Source: Halocynthiibacter styelae
Lineage (GTDB): Bacteria; Pseudomonadota; Alphaproteobacteria; Rhodobacterales; Rhodobacteraceae
Assembly: GCF_016123485.1 (NCBI RefSeq)
Contig: NZ_JADCKQ010000004.1
Coordinates: 186,001 to 250,000, forward strand
Length of the DNA stretch: 64,000 nt
Direction of reading: 5' to 3'
Under the pieces are notes generated by a model. That model saw only the letters and a list, made by a program, of their open reading frames with translations, was not told the origin of the DNA and made no database searches. Below, one piece after another: positions 9,468 through 19,447 of this stretch. Position numbers and translations under genes: made by a program. The stretch's first letter is position 1. Each line of letters starts with the position of its first letter.

Positions 9468-10553
9468 CTAACGCACTTTCAGCGTTGCCAGACCAATCAG
9501 CGCCAGTATCAGCGCGATGATCCAGAAACGGATCACAATCTGTGGCTCTGCCCAACCTTTTTTCTCAAAATGGTGGTGGATCGGTGCCATCAGGAAAACA
9601 CGTTTACCAGTGCGTTTATAATAAAGCACCTGAATGATCACAGAAAGTGCCTCGACCACAAACAACCCGCCAATCACCGCCCAGACAAGTTCGTGCTTGG
9701 TCGCAACCGCAGCGGAACCAAGCGCGCCGCCCAGAGCCAGGGAACCCGTATCGCCCATAAATACCGCAGCAGGCGGGGCGTTGTACCAGAGGAACCCAAG
9801 ACCACCGCCAAAAAGTGCGGCAACAAAGATCAGCAGCTCGCCCGTGCCCGGTACATAATGCACATCCAGATATTCAGTGAAATCCACGCGCCCCACCGCA
9901 TAGGCAATCACTCCCAGCGCACCGGCGGCAATCATCACCGGCATAATCGCCAGGCCATCCAGACCATCGGTCAGGTTCACAGCATTGGCGGAACCCACGA
10001 TTACGATCATCGCGAAGGGCACAAAGAACCAACCCAGGTTGATCAGCGTGTCTTTAAACACCGGCAGGGCCAATTGACCTGCCAGGGGATCGGGATGCAG
10101 ATATTGCGCCCAGAAACCTGCAGTCGCAGCAATGGCAAAGCCAAGCCCCAGGCGGATCTTACCCGACACACCGGCCACATTATTTTTGCTGACCTTCGCA
10201 TAATCATCTGCGAAGCCAATCAGACCAAAGCCAGCGGTGACAAACATCACCATCCAGACAAAGCCATTATCAAGTCGCGCCCAAAGGATCGTCGCAAGCA
10301 AAAGCGCGCCAAGGATCAGAACACCGCCCATGGTTGGCGTGCCTTTTTTGGTTTCCAGGTGGCTTTGCGGGCCATCTTCGCGAATGGGCTGACCGTTGGA
10401 TTGCTTACGACGCAGCAGATTGATCAGGGGACGACCAAAGAGAAAGCCAAAGATCAGCGCCGTGAAGAACGCACCGCCTGCCCGGAAGGTGATATAACGG
10501 AAGAGGTTGAAGAAATCCCCCCCGTCTGAAAGCCCTGTTAACCAATACAGCAT
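9468..10553 (-). CDS. mraY: Phospho-N-acetylmuramoyl-pentapeptide transferase MraY
   Basis: 361-residue polytopic inner-membrane enzyme with about ten membrane segments. It transfers phospho-MurNAc-pentapeptide to undecaprenyl phosphate, making lipid I. Conserved motifs are present: ADDYAK (catalytic aspartates), [13 protein letters not shown], and HHHFEKKGW in the last cytoplasmic loop. The start codon directly abuts the murF stop (10554), as expected for coupled genes of the cluster. Confidence 0.96.
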   Translation of the reverse strand: MLYWLTGLSDGGDFFNLFRYITFRAGGAFFTALIFGFLFGRPLINLLRRKQSNGQPIREDGPQSHLETKKGTPTMGGVLILGALLLATILWARLDNGFVWMVMFVTAGFGLIGFADDYAKVSKNNVAGVSGKIRLGLGFAIAATAGFWAQYLHPDPLAGQLALPVFKDTLINLGWFFVPFAMIVIVGSANAVNLTDGLDGLAIMPVMIAAGALGVIAYAVGRVDFTEYLDVHYVPGTGELLIFVAALFGGGLGFLWYNAPPAAVFMGDTGSLALGGALGSAAVATKHELVWAVIGGLFVVEALSVIIQVLYYKRTGKRVFLMAPIHHHFEKKGWAEPQIVIRFWIIALILALIGLATLKVR

Positions 10554-11981
10554 TTAACCCTGTCCTTCCTGTTGCGCAGCATCTGATGCGATTTCTGATC
10601 CGGGGCGGACATCGCCCAGCCGGCGCAAAGCGTCAACCACAAGGCTGACTTTTATACCTTTGGAGCCTTTTACCAGTACAGCGTCACCCGGGCGCAACAG
10701 ATTATGCACGCGAGAGGTAAGATCCTCTGCAGCTTCGTCATATTCGCCACGCTGGCGCGCAGGCAACACATCCCAAAGCGCCTTCATCCGTGGCCCGACG
10801 CAATGCACAAGATCGATCTCTTCCAACGCGGCCAGATCGGCAACAGCACGGTGATCTTCAATCTCAGTCGGACCAAGTTCCAGCATGTCACCCAGTACAG
10901 CGATCCGGCGTTTTGCAGCTGTCTCAGAAGCCAGTACCTCAAGCGCTGCCGCCATAGATGCGGGGTTGGCATTAAAGGCGTCATCCAGCAACACGATTTC
11001 CGCGTCCTGAACCGGATCAAGGCGGATAATTTCACGCTGACCACGCCCCCCCGGAGGCTGCCAGCGCATCATATCCTGGGCTGCGATACTTGCATCTGCG
11101 CCAAGTGCATCCACCGCGCCAAGCGCACCGATTGCATTGCGGGCGAAATGCCGCCCTGCGCAATCCAGCTTAAACACCAGATCGCCCGCCGGGATCACAG
11201 CCGTGATCACGGTTTGTCCCGCACTCAGCTGCACTGTCTTCACCTGCCAGGGCTGATCGCCTTCGCCAAATAATACGGGATCGCTCTGCCCGGCTTTCAG
11301 AATGTCACTGGTTTCCAGATCTCCGGGCAATACAGCGACACCGCCAGGTTCAAGCCCCTCAAAGATAGCAGCCTTTTCCCGCGCAATACCTTCGATATTC
11401 TCAAAAGCTTCCAGATGTGCGGGCGCAATTGTCGTGATCATCGCCACATGCGGACGCGCCATTTTTGCAAGCGGGGCGATTTCGCCCGGATGGTTCATCC
11501 CGATTTCAATCACCGCGTAATCTGCATCCACAGGCATACGCGCCAGTGTGATCGGCACGCCCCAGTGATTGTTGAAAGAGGCCTCTGCCGCATGGACCTG
11601 GCCCTGGCGCCCCAGAACTTCGCGCAGCATTTCTTTGGTGGACGTCTTCCCGACCGAACCGGTGATCGCAACCACACGCCCCTGAAAACGCGCACGCCCC
11701 GCGCGGCCAAGCTCTTCGAGGCCCGCCAGAACATCATCAACCAAAAGCAAGGGCGCATCCGCAGAAACACCTTCTGGTATCCGGCTGACAAGGGCGGCAC
11801 CTGCGCCTTTTTCAAGCGCCTGTGCGACAAAATCATGTCCGTCGCGCGCGGCTTTCAGGGCAACAAAGAGATCCCCCTTCTGAATGCTGCGGGTATCAAT
11901 CGAAATCCCGGACACGGACCAGTCACCAATCGCCTGGCCGCCAGTCGCACGCGCAGCGTCTTTCGCCGTCCATAAAGTCAT
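10554..11981 (-). CDS. murF: UDP-MurNAc-tripeptide--D-alanyl-D-alanine ligase MurF
   Basis: 475 residues from the ATG at 11981 (MTLWTAKDAARATGG). This start makes an ATGA overlap with murE and matches the family N-terminus; the longer frame reading into murE is rejected. It joins D-Ala-D-Ala to the UDP-linked tripeptide. ATP loop GSVGKTSTKEML and the NNHWGVPLTLARMP-like segment (NNHWGVPITLARM) are seen, plus a C-terminal domain with DDAFNANP and GSKGIK motifs. Confidence 0.95.
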   Translation of the reverse strand: MTLWTAKDAARATGGQAIGDWSVSGISIDTRSIQKGDLFVALKAARDGHDFVAQALEKGAGAALVSRIPEGVSADAPLLLVDDVLAGLEELGRAGRARFQGRVVAITGSVGKTSTKEMLREVLGRQGQVHAAEASFNNHWGVPITLARMPVDADYAVIEIGMNHPGEIAPLAKMARPHVAMITTIAPAHLEAFENIEGIAREKAAIFEGLEPGGVAVLPGDLETSDILKAGQSDPVLFGEGDQPWQVKTVQLSAGQTVITAVIPAGDLVFKLDCAGRHFARNAIGALGAVDALGADASIAAQDMMRWQPPGGRGQREIIRLDPVQDAEIVLLDDAFNANPASMAAALEVLASETAAKRRIAVLGDMLELGPTEIEDHRAVADLAALEEIDLVHCVGPRMKALWDVLPARQRGEYDEAAEDLTSRVHNLLRPGDAVLVKGSKGIKVSLVVDALRRLGDVRPGSEIASDAAQQEGQG

Positions 11982-13504
11982 GTCAGACGTCCTTCCAGCG
12001 CCGCCACGGCCACGCTTGCCTGTTCGCAATCATCAAATGGCAACACCTGATCGCCCACGACCTGGCCGGTTTCATGGCCCTTTCCGCAGATCAGCAAAGC
12101 ATCGCCCGGTCCCAGCGCATCAACGCCGCGCAGGATGGCTTCGGCCCGGTCACCAACTTCAACGGCGGTGATGCCTTCAACCTCTGCACAGCCAGCCATG
12201 ACAGCGGCACGGATCACCGCAGGATCCTCAGAGCGCGGGTTGTCATCGGTCACAAAGACCACGTCGGCATTTTCACAGGCTGCACGCCCCATCAACGGGC
12301 GCTTGGACGTGTCACGATCACCGCCAGCCCCCACCAGCACCACAATCTTGCCCATCACATGCGGGCGCAGTGCTTTCAGCGCTGTCGCGACGGCCTCAGG
12401 CGTGTGGGAATAATCGACAAACACAGGCGCACCATTGGCGCGGGTTGCTGCCAATTGCATCCGGCCACGTACGGTTGTCAGATGTGGCAAGGTTTGGAAA
12501 ACCTCTTGCGGTTCAATCCCTGTACCAATCACAAGGCCCGTCGCCGCAAGGATATTTTCCGCCTGAAAACCCCCGATCAGGTTCAGACGCGCATGGTGGT
12601 TTTCCCCCATGAATTCAAACAGCAAGTCCTGCCCGGTCGCATCATACCGCTGCCCCATGATCCTCATATCGCAATCACCATGACCAATGGTCAGAACACG
12701 ATGCCCACGATCCAGCGCAATTTCCTGCATATCTTTGCCACGAGGATCGTCCGTGTTGATCACTGCCGTGCCTTCATCCGCCAGAACCCGGTTAAACAAC
12801 CCGGCTTTGGCGTTGAAATAGTCGTCAAAATCTTTGTGGTAATCCAGATGATCCTGACTGAAGTTCGTAAAAGCCGCCGCCATCAGGCGCACCCCGTCCA
12901 GGCGATTTTGTGCCAGGCCATGGGAGGATGCCTCCATCGCGGCGTGGGTGATGCCTTCAGCCTTCAGTTTGGCCAGCAGGCGATGCAGCGTGATGGGTTC
13001 CGGGGTTGTGTGGTTCAGGGGGGCGCTTACCGCTCCCTCCACACCGGTCGTGCCAAAGTTCACTGCTGCCAGGCCCAGCTCTTCCCAAATCTGACGGGTG
13101 AAGGTCGCGACAGATGTTTTTCCGTTTGTACCGGTGGCCGCCACCATGATTTCCGGCTGTCCGCCGAACCAAAGCGCCGATGTATATGCCAGGGCCGCGC
13201 GGGGTTCTTCGACGACAACAACTGCAACTTCCGGGTAGCTCGCCAGATCTTTCGCTGCAATTTCAGCACCCTGAGGGTCCGTCAGGATTGCAGCCGCACC
13301 CATACGCAACGCATATTGAATGAATTCTGCACCGTGGGCTTTCACACCAGGAAGGGCTGCAAAGAGATGACCGGTTTTGACGTCACGGGAATCCACAGAC
13401 ACGCCAGTGATCTGAACATCCCAGTCCCCACGTGCATGCAGCCCGAATTCAGAAAGCGGCCTTGGCGCGGGCACCGGGCCCAAATTTCCTGATGTTTGTC
13501 CCAT
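11978..13504 (-). CDS. murE: UDP-MurNAc-L-Ala-D-Glu--meso-diaminopimelate ligase MurE
   Basis: 508 residues. It adds the third residue of the stem peptide. The DNPR motif (in VTDDNPRSEDP) is the signature of the meso-diaminopimelate-specific enzyme, fitting a Gram-negative wall. ATP loop GTNGKTS, the HTTPE segment and the YSHTPEA region are present. It lies 37 bases after ftsI and overlaps murF by four bases. Confidence 0.96.
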   Translation of the reverse strand: MGQTSGNLGPVPAPRPLSEFGLHARGDWDVQITGVSVDSRDVKTGHLFAALPGVKAHGAEFIQYALRMGAAAILTDPQGAEIAAKDLASYPEVAVVVVEEPRAALAYTSALWFGGQPEIMVAATGTNGKTSVATFTRQIWEELGLAAVNFGTTGVEGAVSAPLNHTTPEPITLHRLLAKLKAEGITHAAMEASSHGLAQNRLDGVRLMAAAFTNFSQDHLDYHKDFDDYFNAKAGLFNRVLADEGTAVINTDDPRGKDMQEIALDRGHRVLTIGHGDCDMRIMGQRYDATGQDLLFEFMGENHHARLNLIGGFQAENILAATGLVIGTGIEPQEVFQTLPHLTTVRGRMQLAATRANGAPVFVDYSHTPEAVATALKALRPHVMGKIVVLVGAGGDRDTSKRPLMGRAACENADVVFVTDDNPRSEDPAVIRAAVMAGCAEVEGITAVEVGDRAEAILRGVDALGPGDALLICGKGHETGQVVGDQVLPFDDCEQASVAVAALEGRLT

Positions 13505-13541
13505 GGCCTCTGCACCCCTGCGCTATTGATTCTGTCACCAC

Positions 13542-15323
13542 TTAGTTACTGCTGAGTGTTACCGCAGTCAGGGCAGGAGTTTCAATCTGAGGACGCAGAC
13601 CAAGAAGCGGCGCAATGCGGCGTGTCATCTCTGCCGCAACCGGCACAGCTGTCCAGCCTGCGGTACGGCGCATTTCGCCAAGACCCTCAATGGAGGGTTC
13701 ATCCAGGGTCACGATCAGCACATATTGCGGATCAGATGCCGGAAAGACGGATGCAAAGGTGGAAATCACCTTGTCATCATAATATCCGCCATTCGGGCGT
13801 GGCTTATCGGCAGAACCGGTCTTACCACCCACTTCATAACCTTCGACATCGCCAAAGCTTGCCGTACCCCGTGTCACCACTTGGCGCAGCATATCTACAG
13901 CGATACGTGAGGTTTGCTCTGAAATCACCCGCGGTCCTGTTTGCGCGCTGTCCTGTCGCAAAAGCGTTGGTGTCACACGGGTGCCACCATTGACCATCGC
14001 TGCATAGGCCGCAGCCAGATGCATTGGGCTGGCACTGATCCCGTGACCATAGGAAATCGTCATGGTCGACAGTTCGGACCAGTTCGGCGGCAACAGCGGC
14101 TGGCTCCCGGATGCCTCAACAATCTCAAGTGGCGAAGGTTCTGTCAGCCCCATGCTGGCAAGAAAGGCACGCTGGCGTTCCCCGCCAAACATCAGAGCCA
14201 CACGTGCTGTACCAATGTTGGAAGACTTAACCAGAACATCGGTTGCCGTCAGCTGCGGGCCGTAATCATGGAAATCACGGATCTTAAACCGCCCCCATTG
14301 CATCGGGCCCTGGGTATCGATCATCGTATTTGCGTTGATCAGACCTTCATCCATCGCCTGGGCCAACGCAAACAGCTTATAGGTCGAACCCAGCTCATAC
14401 ACGCCTTGCACCGCACGGTTAAACAGCGGGCTGTCAGACTGATCCCCTTCGGTCAGAGGACGCGGGCGTTCATTGGGGTCAAAATCCGGCAGCGATACAA
14501 CAGAGATGACCTCGCCTGTGTGGATGTCCATCAGAACAGACGCCGCACCCTTTGCGCTCATCAGTTGCATGCCGCCATCCAGCACTTCTTCTGCGACCGC
14601 CTGCACGGTCATGTCCAGAGACAAAACCAGAGGTTCGCCATTGTTGGCCGGATCACGCAGGGTTTCGTCAAAGACCTGTTCAACACCCGCGACACCGATC
14701 ACCTCGGCAGAATTCACCCCTTCGCGCCCGAAAGACGCTCCGCCCATCACATGGGCTGCAAGCGCACCATTCGGATAAAGTCGCATTTCGCGTGGACCAA
14801 ACAGCAGGCCGGGTTCGCCGATATCATGCACAGCCTGACGCTGTTCCGGGCTGAGCTTCTGACGCACCCAGACGAACTTCCGCTCGCCGGTGAACTGCCG
14901 CAGGATCTGTTCATGATCGAGTTCCGGGAAGATTTCGACCAGACGCGCAGCTGCTCCGACAGGGTCAATCATCTGCTGCGGGTGGGCATAAAGTGCGTAG
15001 GTCGCAATATTTGTCGCAAGGATATGACCGTTTCGGTCTGTGATATCAGCCCGCTGTGCCAGGATATTGTCGCCACCACCGCCGGACCTGGGTTCCTGCG
15101 GCGCAGAAACCGAAATCGATCCCATACGCAGGCCGACAGCGGAAAAAGCCGCCAGAAACAGAACAGACAAGACAAGAAGCCGCCCTTCAGCACGCTGACG
15201 GGCTTTTCCCTGCATGTCGTCATGGCGCGCACGAATATTGTCGCGTTCAATCCGGTCCGGATTTTCGCCTTGTTCTCGGGCGGATAGAATACGCGCCAGC
15301 GGACGCAGAGGCGTGCGGATCAT
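13542..15323 (-). CDS. ftsI: Peptidoglycan D,D-transpeptidase FtsI (PBP3)
   Basis: 593 residues. A cytoplasmic N-terminus is followed by one membrane anchor (about 48-68) and a periplasmic pedestal domain. The penicillin-binding transpeptidase domain has the three expected motifs: STYK (S313 nucleophile to K316), SSN (368-370) and KTGS (501-504). It cross-links septal peptidoglycan with FtsW and the FtsQLB complex. It overlaps ftsL by four bases. Confidence 0.95.
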   Translation of the reverse strand: MIRTPLRPLARILSAREQGENPDRIERDNIRARHDDMQGKARQRAEGRLLVLSVLFLAAFSAVGLRMGSISVSAPQEPRSGGGGDNILAQRADITDRNGHILATNIATYALYAHPQQMIDPVGAAARLVEIFPELDHEQILRQFTGERKFVWVRQKLSPEQRQAVHDIGEPGLLFGPREMRLYPNGALAAHVMGGASFGREGVNSAEVIGVAGVEQVFDETLRDPANNGEPLVLSLDMTVQAVAEEVLDGGMQLMSAKGAASVLMDIHTGEVISVVSLPDFDPNERPRPLTEGDQSDSPLFNRAVQGVYELGSTYKLFALAQAMDEGLINANTMIDTQGPMQWGRFKIRDFHDYGPQLTATDVLVKSSNIGTARVALMFGGERQRAFLASMGLTEPSPLEIVEASGSQPLLPPNWSELSTMTISYGHGISASPMHLAAAYAAMVNGGTRVTPTLLRQDSAQTGPRVISEQTSRIAVDMLRQVVTRGTASFGDVEGYEVGGKTGSADKPRPNGGYYDDKVISTFASVFPASDPQYVLIVTLDEPSIEGLGEMRRTAGWTAVPVAAEMTRRIAPLLGLRPQIETPALTAVTLSSN

Positions 15324-15685
15324 TCGCTTACCCCTTGTGCATCATCCAGAATGCCCCGCACTTCCACAGGGTTTTCGATTTGCGCAAACACACTCACCGG
15401 TGCAGGCCATGCGACCTGATCAACTTGCACAAAGTGGCCGCCATTCATTGGCAAAAGCCCCAGGCTGTCAAAGTTCAGCTCGGCCAGATTACGCAGGCGG
15501 TCCGGGCGGTTCAGATAAGCCCATTCCGCATTCAGAATAGCCAGAGCGCCCCGGGTTTCCGCGATCTCAAGTTGCAAAGTACGGATTTCGCGGGCAACTT
15601 CCTGGGTGCGATAGTTTTCGCGGTAGGCCCAGAAGGCCAGACCAATCACCACAAGACCTGTCAGCAGAAACATAATACTGCGCAT
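15320..15685 (-). CDS. ftsL: Cell division protein FtsL-like
   Basis: 121 residues: a short N-terminus, one membrane segment (about 4-22, IMFLLTGLVVIGLAFWAY), then a coiled-coil-like helix (about 25-60) and a short C-terminal tail. This is the size and layout of FtsL, whose sequence is poorly conserved, so the call rests mainly on its position between rsmH and ftsI. It would act in the divisome as part of FtsQLB. It shares one base with the rsmH stop and four with the ftsI start. Confidence 0.8.
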   Translation of the reverse strand: MRSIMFLLTGLVVIGLAFWAYRENYRTQEVAREIRTLQLEIAETRGALAILNAEWAYLNRPDRLRNLAELNFDSLGLLPMNGGHFVQVDQVAWPAPVSVFAQIENPVEVRGILDDAQGVSE

Positions 15686-16680
15686 CAGACCACACCTCCG
15701 TCCAGCGTGAGTTTCGGCAGGCCCATGCCTTTGCGATCAAAAGGCGAAGGCACTGCATCTGTGCGTTCCGCAACCCTCAGACGGGCGGAACGAGAACGGG
15801 GGTTTTCTTCCAATTCCTGGTCATCCGGGCCAATCGCACGGCGCATTTTCTGGGTAAATTCCGGGTTACGATCCGCCGTCTGCGGCGCATGGCGACTGCC
15901 ACCACCACCTGCGGAACAACGTGCCGCAAGGAAACGTTTCACCACGCGGTCTTCCAGAGAATGGAAGGTCACAACCGCCAGCTGGCCGCCAGGTTTCAGG
16001 GCGCGTTCTGCGGCTTCAAGACCTGCAATCAACGCGCCAAATTCATCATTCACCGCAATGCGCAGGGCCTGAAAGCTGCGCGTGGCCGCATGGCTTTGCC
16101 CGGGCTTTGTGCGTGGCAGAGTGTTTTCAATCAGATCTGCCAGCTGCAGCGTGCTTTCAAAAGGTGCCTCAGCCCGTGCCGCGATGATCGCTTTGGCAAT
16201 CTTACGCGACTGGCGTTCTTCGCCATATTGGAACAGAATATCCGCAAGCACCGCCTCGGATGCGGAATTCACCACATCTGCCGCAGACACACCATCCTGG
16301 CTCATGCGCATATCAAGCGGGCCGTCTTTCATGAAGGAAAAGCCGCGCTCCGCCAGATCCAGCTGCATGGACGACACGCCAAGATCCAGCACAACACCGT
16401 CCAGCAATTCGCCGGCAAGCGCATCCATATCCGCAAAGTTGCCCGGCACCATGCGCAGGCGATCACCGTATTCTCCGGCCCAGGGTGCCGCCATTTCAAA
16501 GGCCAGCGGATCGCGATCGACACCGATCACACAATCCGCACCATCCTCAAGCAGGCCACGCGTATAGCCGCCAGCCCCGAAAGTTCCATCCAGCCAGATA
16601 CCTGAAACAGGAGAAACCGCCTTTAAAAGCGGTCTCAGTAATACGGGAATATGTGGTTTCTTTTCCGGGGTGTCACTCAT
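15685..16680 (-). CDS. rsmH: 16S rRNA (cytosine(1402)-N4)-methyltransferase RsmH
   Basis: 331 residues. SAM-dependent methylation of C1402 in the decoding centre. Seen: [10 protein letters not shown] at the N-terminus, the SAM loop [26 protein letters not shown], and the C-terminal family signature [15 protein letters not shown]. Length is typical (about 310-330). Second gene of the cluster, three bases after mraZ. Confidence 0.96.
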   Translation of the reverse strand: MSDTPEKKPHIPVLLRPLLKAVSPVSGIWLDGTFGAGGYTRGLLEDGADCVIGVDRDPLAFEMAAPWAGEYGDRLRMVPGNFADMDALAGELLDGVVLDLGVSSMQLDLAERGFSFMKDGPLDMRMSQDGVSAADVVNSASEAVLADILFQYGEERQSRKIAKAIIAARAEAPFESTLQLADLIENTLPRTKPGQSHAATRSFQALRIAVNDEFGALIAGLEAAERALKPGGQLAVVTFHSLEDRVVKRFLAARCSAGGGGSRHAPQTADRNPEFTQKMRRAIGPDDQELEENPRSRSARLRVAERTDAVPSPFDRKGMGLPKLTLDGGVV

Positions 16681-16683
16681 GGT

Positions 16684-17184
16684 TTACAGCCCCTCTTCAC
16701 CATCCAGATAGACCGAGGCATCGGCCTCCGGATCAAAATCATCATCTGCTTCCAGATCCGCATCCATCTCGACATCATATGTCTCAGGCTTCCAGATCTC
16801 GAACGTGTCACCGTTCCCTGCAAAAAATGCCATGCCAGCCAGATCAAGCTTGTCGCGCAGCTTTGCAGACAGCACGAGACGGCCGGTTTCATCCACAGAA
16901 GTCAGGATCGATTGTGTGTTATAAAGACGCTGCAAGGCTTTGCGGCGCTTATCACCACGGGGCAGCTTTTCGATGCGGCGTTCCACATCATCAATCGCTT
17001 CCATGGTGAAACATTCCAGGTACTGACGCTTGTCAGAACCATAAACGATTACAAGTTCAGGGTTCAGGCCTTCAGTCCAGTTCGGATCCCCTGATTCAAG
17101 CACACGGCGAAAAGAGGCCGGGATAGACACCCTGCCCTTCGTATCCACCTTGTGGTGGCTTTCGCCTCTGAACCTGCGGACCAC
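16684..17184 (-). CDS. mraZ: Transcriptional regulator MraZ
   Basis: 166 residues with two AbrB/SpoVT-like swapped-hairpin domains: FRGESHHKVDTKGRVSIPASFR near the start (first domain core about 5-25) and a second core around VDETGRLVLSAKLRDKL. First gene of the division/wall cluster. In E. coli MraZ represses its own promoter by binding TGGG repeats; matching repeats lie about 430 bases upstream here (17615-17649). An acidic C-terminal tail (about 135-166) extends past the usual 140-150 residues. Confidence 0.93.
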   Translation of the reverse strand: MVRRFRGESHHKVDTKGRVSIPASFRRVLESGDPNWTEGLNPELVIVYGSDKRQYLECFTMEAIDDVERRIEKLPRGDKRRKALQRLYNTQSILTSVDETGRLVLSAKLRDKLDLAGMAFFAGNGDTFEIWKPETYDVEMDADLEADDDFDPEADASVYLDGEEGL

Positions 17185-17614
17185 TGTTGCGGCTCCTGTT
17201 TAAATGTCCCCTGACCGCAATCGGTCAAAAATCTGCCCCCTGAAGTAAAACGGCAGGTTGAGCTGCTGCCACTGCTCAACCTGCCGCTCTGATTCCCACT
17301 TTGTGGGGAAGCCCAGCTACGCGTGCCATCGGGGGATGTCTGCTCGCTCACGCGCCGGATCTCTTGTTTTTCGATGAAACGAGCGCCTGTATGAAACCTG
17401 CTCTTGGTGTTCATGGGGTCTTGATGCCCCTTAATTCCCGTTCATCTGTCATTAGGGATGCCATGGGAATTTATGGAAATCAATAGTTTTTTACGGCCCT
17501 ACTGGTAAGGCACAATACAAAAAATCGCCTAAATCAGTAGAAAAGCACCCGAAAAACACAGATTGTGGCGAAACAGTCAATCAGCACACACCAGATGTAG
17601 TGGCTAAGTTTTTT

Positions 17615-17751
17615 CCCATGTTTGCCCAAAATTCCCCCAAATCTTCCCAGCTAACCGCAAAATACGTGGATTTTCGTGATTTTCGACAGGCTTCCCATGC
17701 ATTCCCAAAGCAAACGCGCCGGTCAGAAACCGGCGCGCCCATGAATTCCCA
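17615..17751 (-). promoter_or_regulatory. TGGG repeat clusters, candidate MraZ operator, in the long mraZ leader region
   Basis: The 610-base gap between mraZ and mrp has no gene. Read on the mraZ strand it contains TGGG boxes. On the plus strand the CCCA copies start at 17615, 17625, 17636 and 17646 (steps of 10, 11 and 10). Further pairs with a step of exactly 10 start at 17694/17704 and 17738/17748. E. coli MraZ binds TGGGN repeats separated by 5 bases, the same 10-bp period. A TTGACT-like -35 element lies at about 17573-17578 on the minus strand, just downstream of the first cluster. Distance to mraZ (about 430 bases) is larger than usual. Confidence 0.55.
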
Positions 17752-17795
17752 CAACTATTGCCCAATGCCTGCCAGCCTTACAAGGTCGGGTCGAT

Positions 17796-18872
17796 TCAGG
17801 CTTTATCTGCCGCGATCAGCTTTGCTGCCAACTCGGCATAGGCCTGCGCCGCAGGGCCATCGCCTGCTGCAACCGGCGTACCGCTGTCACCAGCCAGACG
17901 CGTATCCAGATCAATCGGCAGCGCCCCAAGGAAGGGCACACCGATTTTCGCAGCCTCATCCTTCACACCCCCATGACCGAAGATATGGCTTTCATGACCA
18001 CAATTCGGACAATGGAAGGCCGACATGTTTTCAACAAGACCAATCACCGGTGTGTTCAATGTGTCAAACATATCCAGCGCCCGACGCGCATCCAGCAACG
18101 CTACATCCTGCGGGGTAGACACCACAACCGCACCATCCAGTTTGGTTTTCTGGCACAAGGTCAGCTGCACATCACCGGTGCCTGGTGGCAAATCAAGGAT
18201 CAGCACATCAAGCTTGCCCCACTCCACCTGCCCCAGCATCTGTTGCAGCGCGCCCATCAACATCGGACCACGCCAGACAATGGCTTTATCCTCTTCGACC
18301 ATCAGACCGATGGACATCACTGTTACCCCATGGGCCTGCAGCGGGATGATGGTTTTACCGTCCGGGCTGGCGGGACGCTTATTCACCCCCATCATGCGCG
18401 GCTGCGACGGGCCGTAGATATCGGCATCAAGCAGGCCAACTTTACGCCCCTGCTTTGCCAGAGCCACCGCAAGGTTAGAAGAGACAGTGGATTTCCCCAC
18501 GCCGCCTTTACCAGAGGCCACGACAATAATGTGATCGACGCCGGGCACTCCCACCGGGCCATCCTGTTTTGTCGGATGGCGGCCGATCTTCAGATCTGGT
18601 GGTGTCTGAGATTTTGCAGGTGCAGCCGGGCCATGGGCCGTCAGCACCACAGATGCCGCATCCACACCAGGCAGTGCCTTCACCAGATCTTCCGCCGCTT
18701 TGCGGATCGGTTCCATCTTTGCGGCCATATCGGCATCATCCGCCTCAATCACAAAGCGTACCTGCCCGGCATCAACGGACAGGGCACGAATAAGATCGCG
18801 ACTCACCAGATTGCCACCATCGGGCAGTTGAACGCGTGCAAGTTCAGCAAGAATCGTTTTTTGATCACTCAT
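17796..18872 (-). CDS. mrp: Mrp/ApbC-family iron-sulfur cluster carrier ATPase
   Basis: 358 residues. N-terminal MIP18/DUF59-like domain (about 1-80), a linker, then a P-loop ATPase of the Mrp/NBP35 group with the deviant Walker A GKGGVGKST (121-129). A CPNC motif (in FHCPNCGHES), which holds the bridging Fe-S cluster, follows. It carries and transfers Fe-S clusters to target enzymes in the cytoplasm. It is upstream of the mraZ leader on the same strand but has its own context. The start is supported by GAGG about nine bases upstream. Confidence 0.93.
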   Translation of the reverse strand: MSDQKTILAELARVQLPDGGNLVSRDLIRALSVDAGQVRFVIEADDADMAAKMEPIRKAAEDLVKALPGVDAASVVLTAHGPAAPAKSQTPPDLKIGRHPTKQDGPVGVPGVDHIIVVASGKGGVGKSTVSSNLAVALAKQGRKVGLLDADIYGPSQPRMMGVNKRPASPDGKTIIPLQAHGVTVMSIGLMVEEDKAIVWRGPMLMGALQQMLGQVEWGKLDVLILDLPPGTGDVQLTLCQKTKLDGAVVVSTPQDVALLDARRALDMFDTLNTPVIGLVENMSAFHCPNCGHESHIFGHGGVKDEAAKIGVPFLGALPIDLDTRLAGDSGTPVAAGDGPAAQAYAELAAKLIAADKA

Positions 18873-19038
18873 CGGGTGAGGCCCTCCTCAGGGATATGTC
18901 TTCTTTGTAACCTTTTGCCCTGGAAAACAGCGCTTTACCACCGTTTGATACCGCCACTGCGCGGCTTTGTTACATCCCCTTTACGTTCAGGTCATTAGCC
19001 ATGCATTTGCTGCATAGCGGCATTGATGATTTGGCCAG

Positions 19039-19066
19039 TTGTGCATTCGCAGCGAAACCCTATTTT
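19039..19066 (+). promoter_or_regulatory. Possible promoter of the DUF1127-sRNA transcript
   Basis: TTGTGC (19039-19044), a 16-base spacer and TATTTT (19061-19066) lie about 60 bases before the DUF1127 start. The R. sphaeroides counterpart is driven by heat-shock sigma factors, so the true promoter may be a different nearby element. Weak call. Confidence 0.3.
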
Positions 19067-19125
19067 CCCATCAACATCAAGCGGCGGACACAATCCGGTG
19101 CCGCCCAACCACGAAGGAAAAGATC

Positions 19126-19338
19126 ATGGCATACGCTAACACAACAGTATTCTCCGCAAACGCGACCTCTGGCATCCAGGGCTTTGCTGCCCGTATCGCT
19201 GAGGGCTTTGCGAACCGTCGCCTGTACAAACAAACTGTACGCGAACTGAACAAACTGTCCAGCCGTGAGCTGGCAGACCTGGGCCTTTCCCGCGCCGGCA
19301 TCCCTGCCATCGCACGTGAATCTGTTTACGGCCACTAA
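19126..19338 (+). CDS. DUF1127 (YjiS-like) small protein, CcaF1-type
   Basis: 70 residues starting MAYANTTVFSAN, with GAAGGA nine bases upstream; the longer upstream frame lacks such a site. The C-terminal half is the DUF1127 helix pair: a basic RRLYKQTVRELNKLSSREL stretch followed by ADLGLSRAGIPAIARE. In Rhodobacter sphaeroides the homologue (CcaF1) is an RNA-binding protein co-transcribed with the CcsR sRNAs and affecting their maturation. The same arrangement is seen here, with six CCTCCTCCC-type hairpins starting nine bases after the stop codon. It probably acts in the stress response at RNA level. Confidence 0.85.
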   Translation: MAYANTTVFSANATSGIQGFAARIAEGFANRRLYKQTVRELNKLSSRELADLGLSRAGIPAIARESVYGH

Positions 19339-19346
19339 GAGATACG

Positions 19347-19413
19347 GTCAGGGTTTTCTCCTCCCTTAACCCTGACTGCGCGACTTCTTTGATTTCCTCC
19401 CCAAAGCGGTCGC
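19347..19413 (+). ncRNA. Cuckoo/CcsR-type sRNA 1 (two anti-SD loops)
   Basis: Two hairpins. The first pairs GTCAGGGTT (19347-19355) with AACCCTGAC (19368-19376) around a loop containing CTCCTCCC. The second pairs GCGAC (19380-19384) with GTCGC (19409-19413), with inner CTTTG/CAAAG and a loop containing CCTCCCC, and is followed by AATTTTT. The exposed CCUCC motif is complementary to ribosome-binding sites. This matches the cuckoo RNA family of Rhodobacterales, in which each sRNA has two such stem-loops and sits downstream of a DUF1127 gene. Confidence 0.8.
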
Positions 19414-19447
19414 AATTTTTCGCACCAACCGGTGCAACGTAAAGTGA

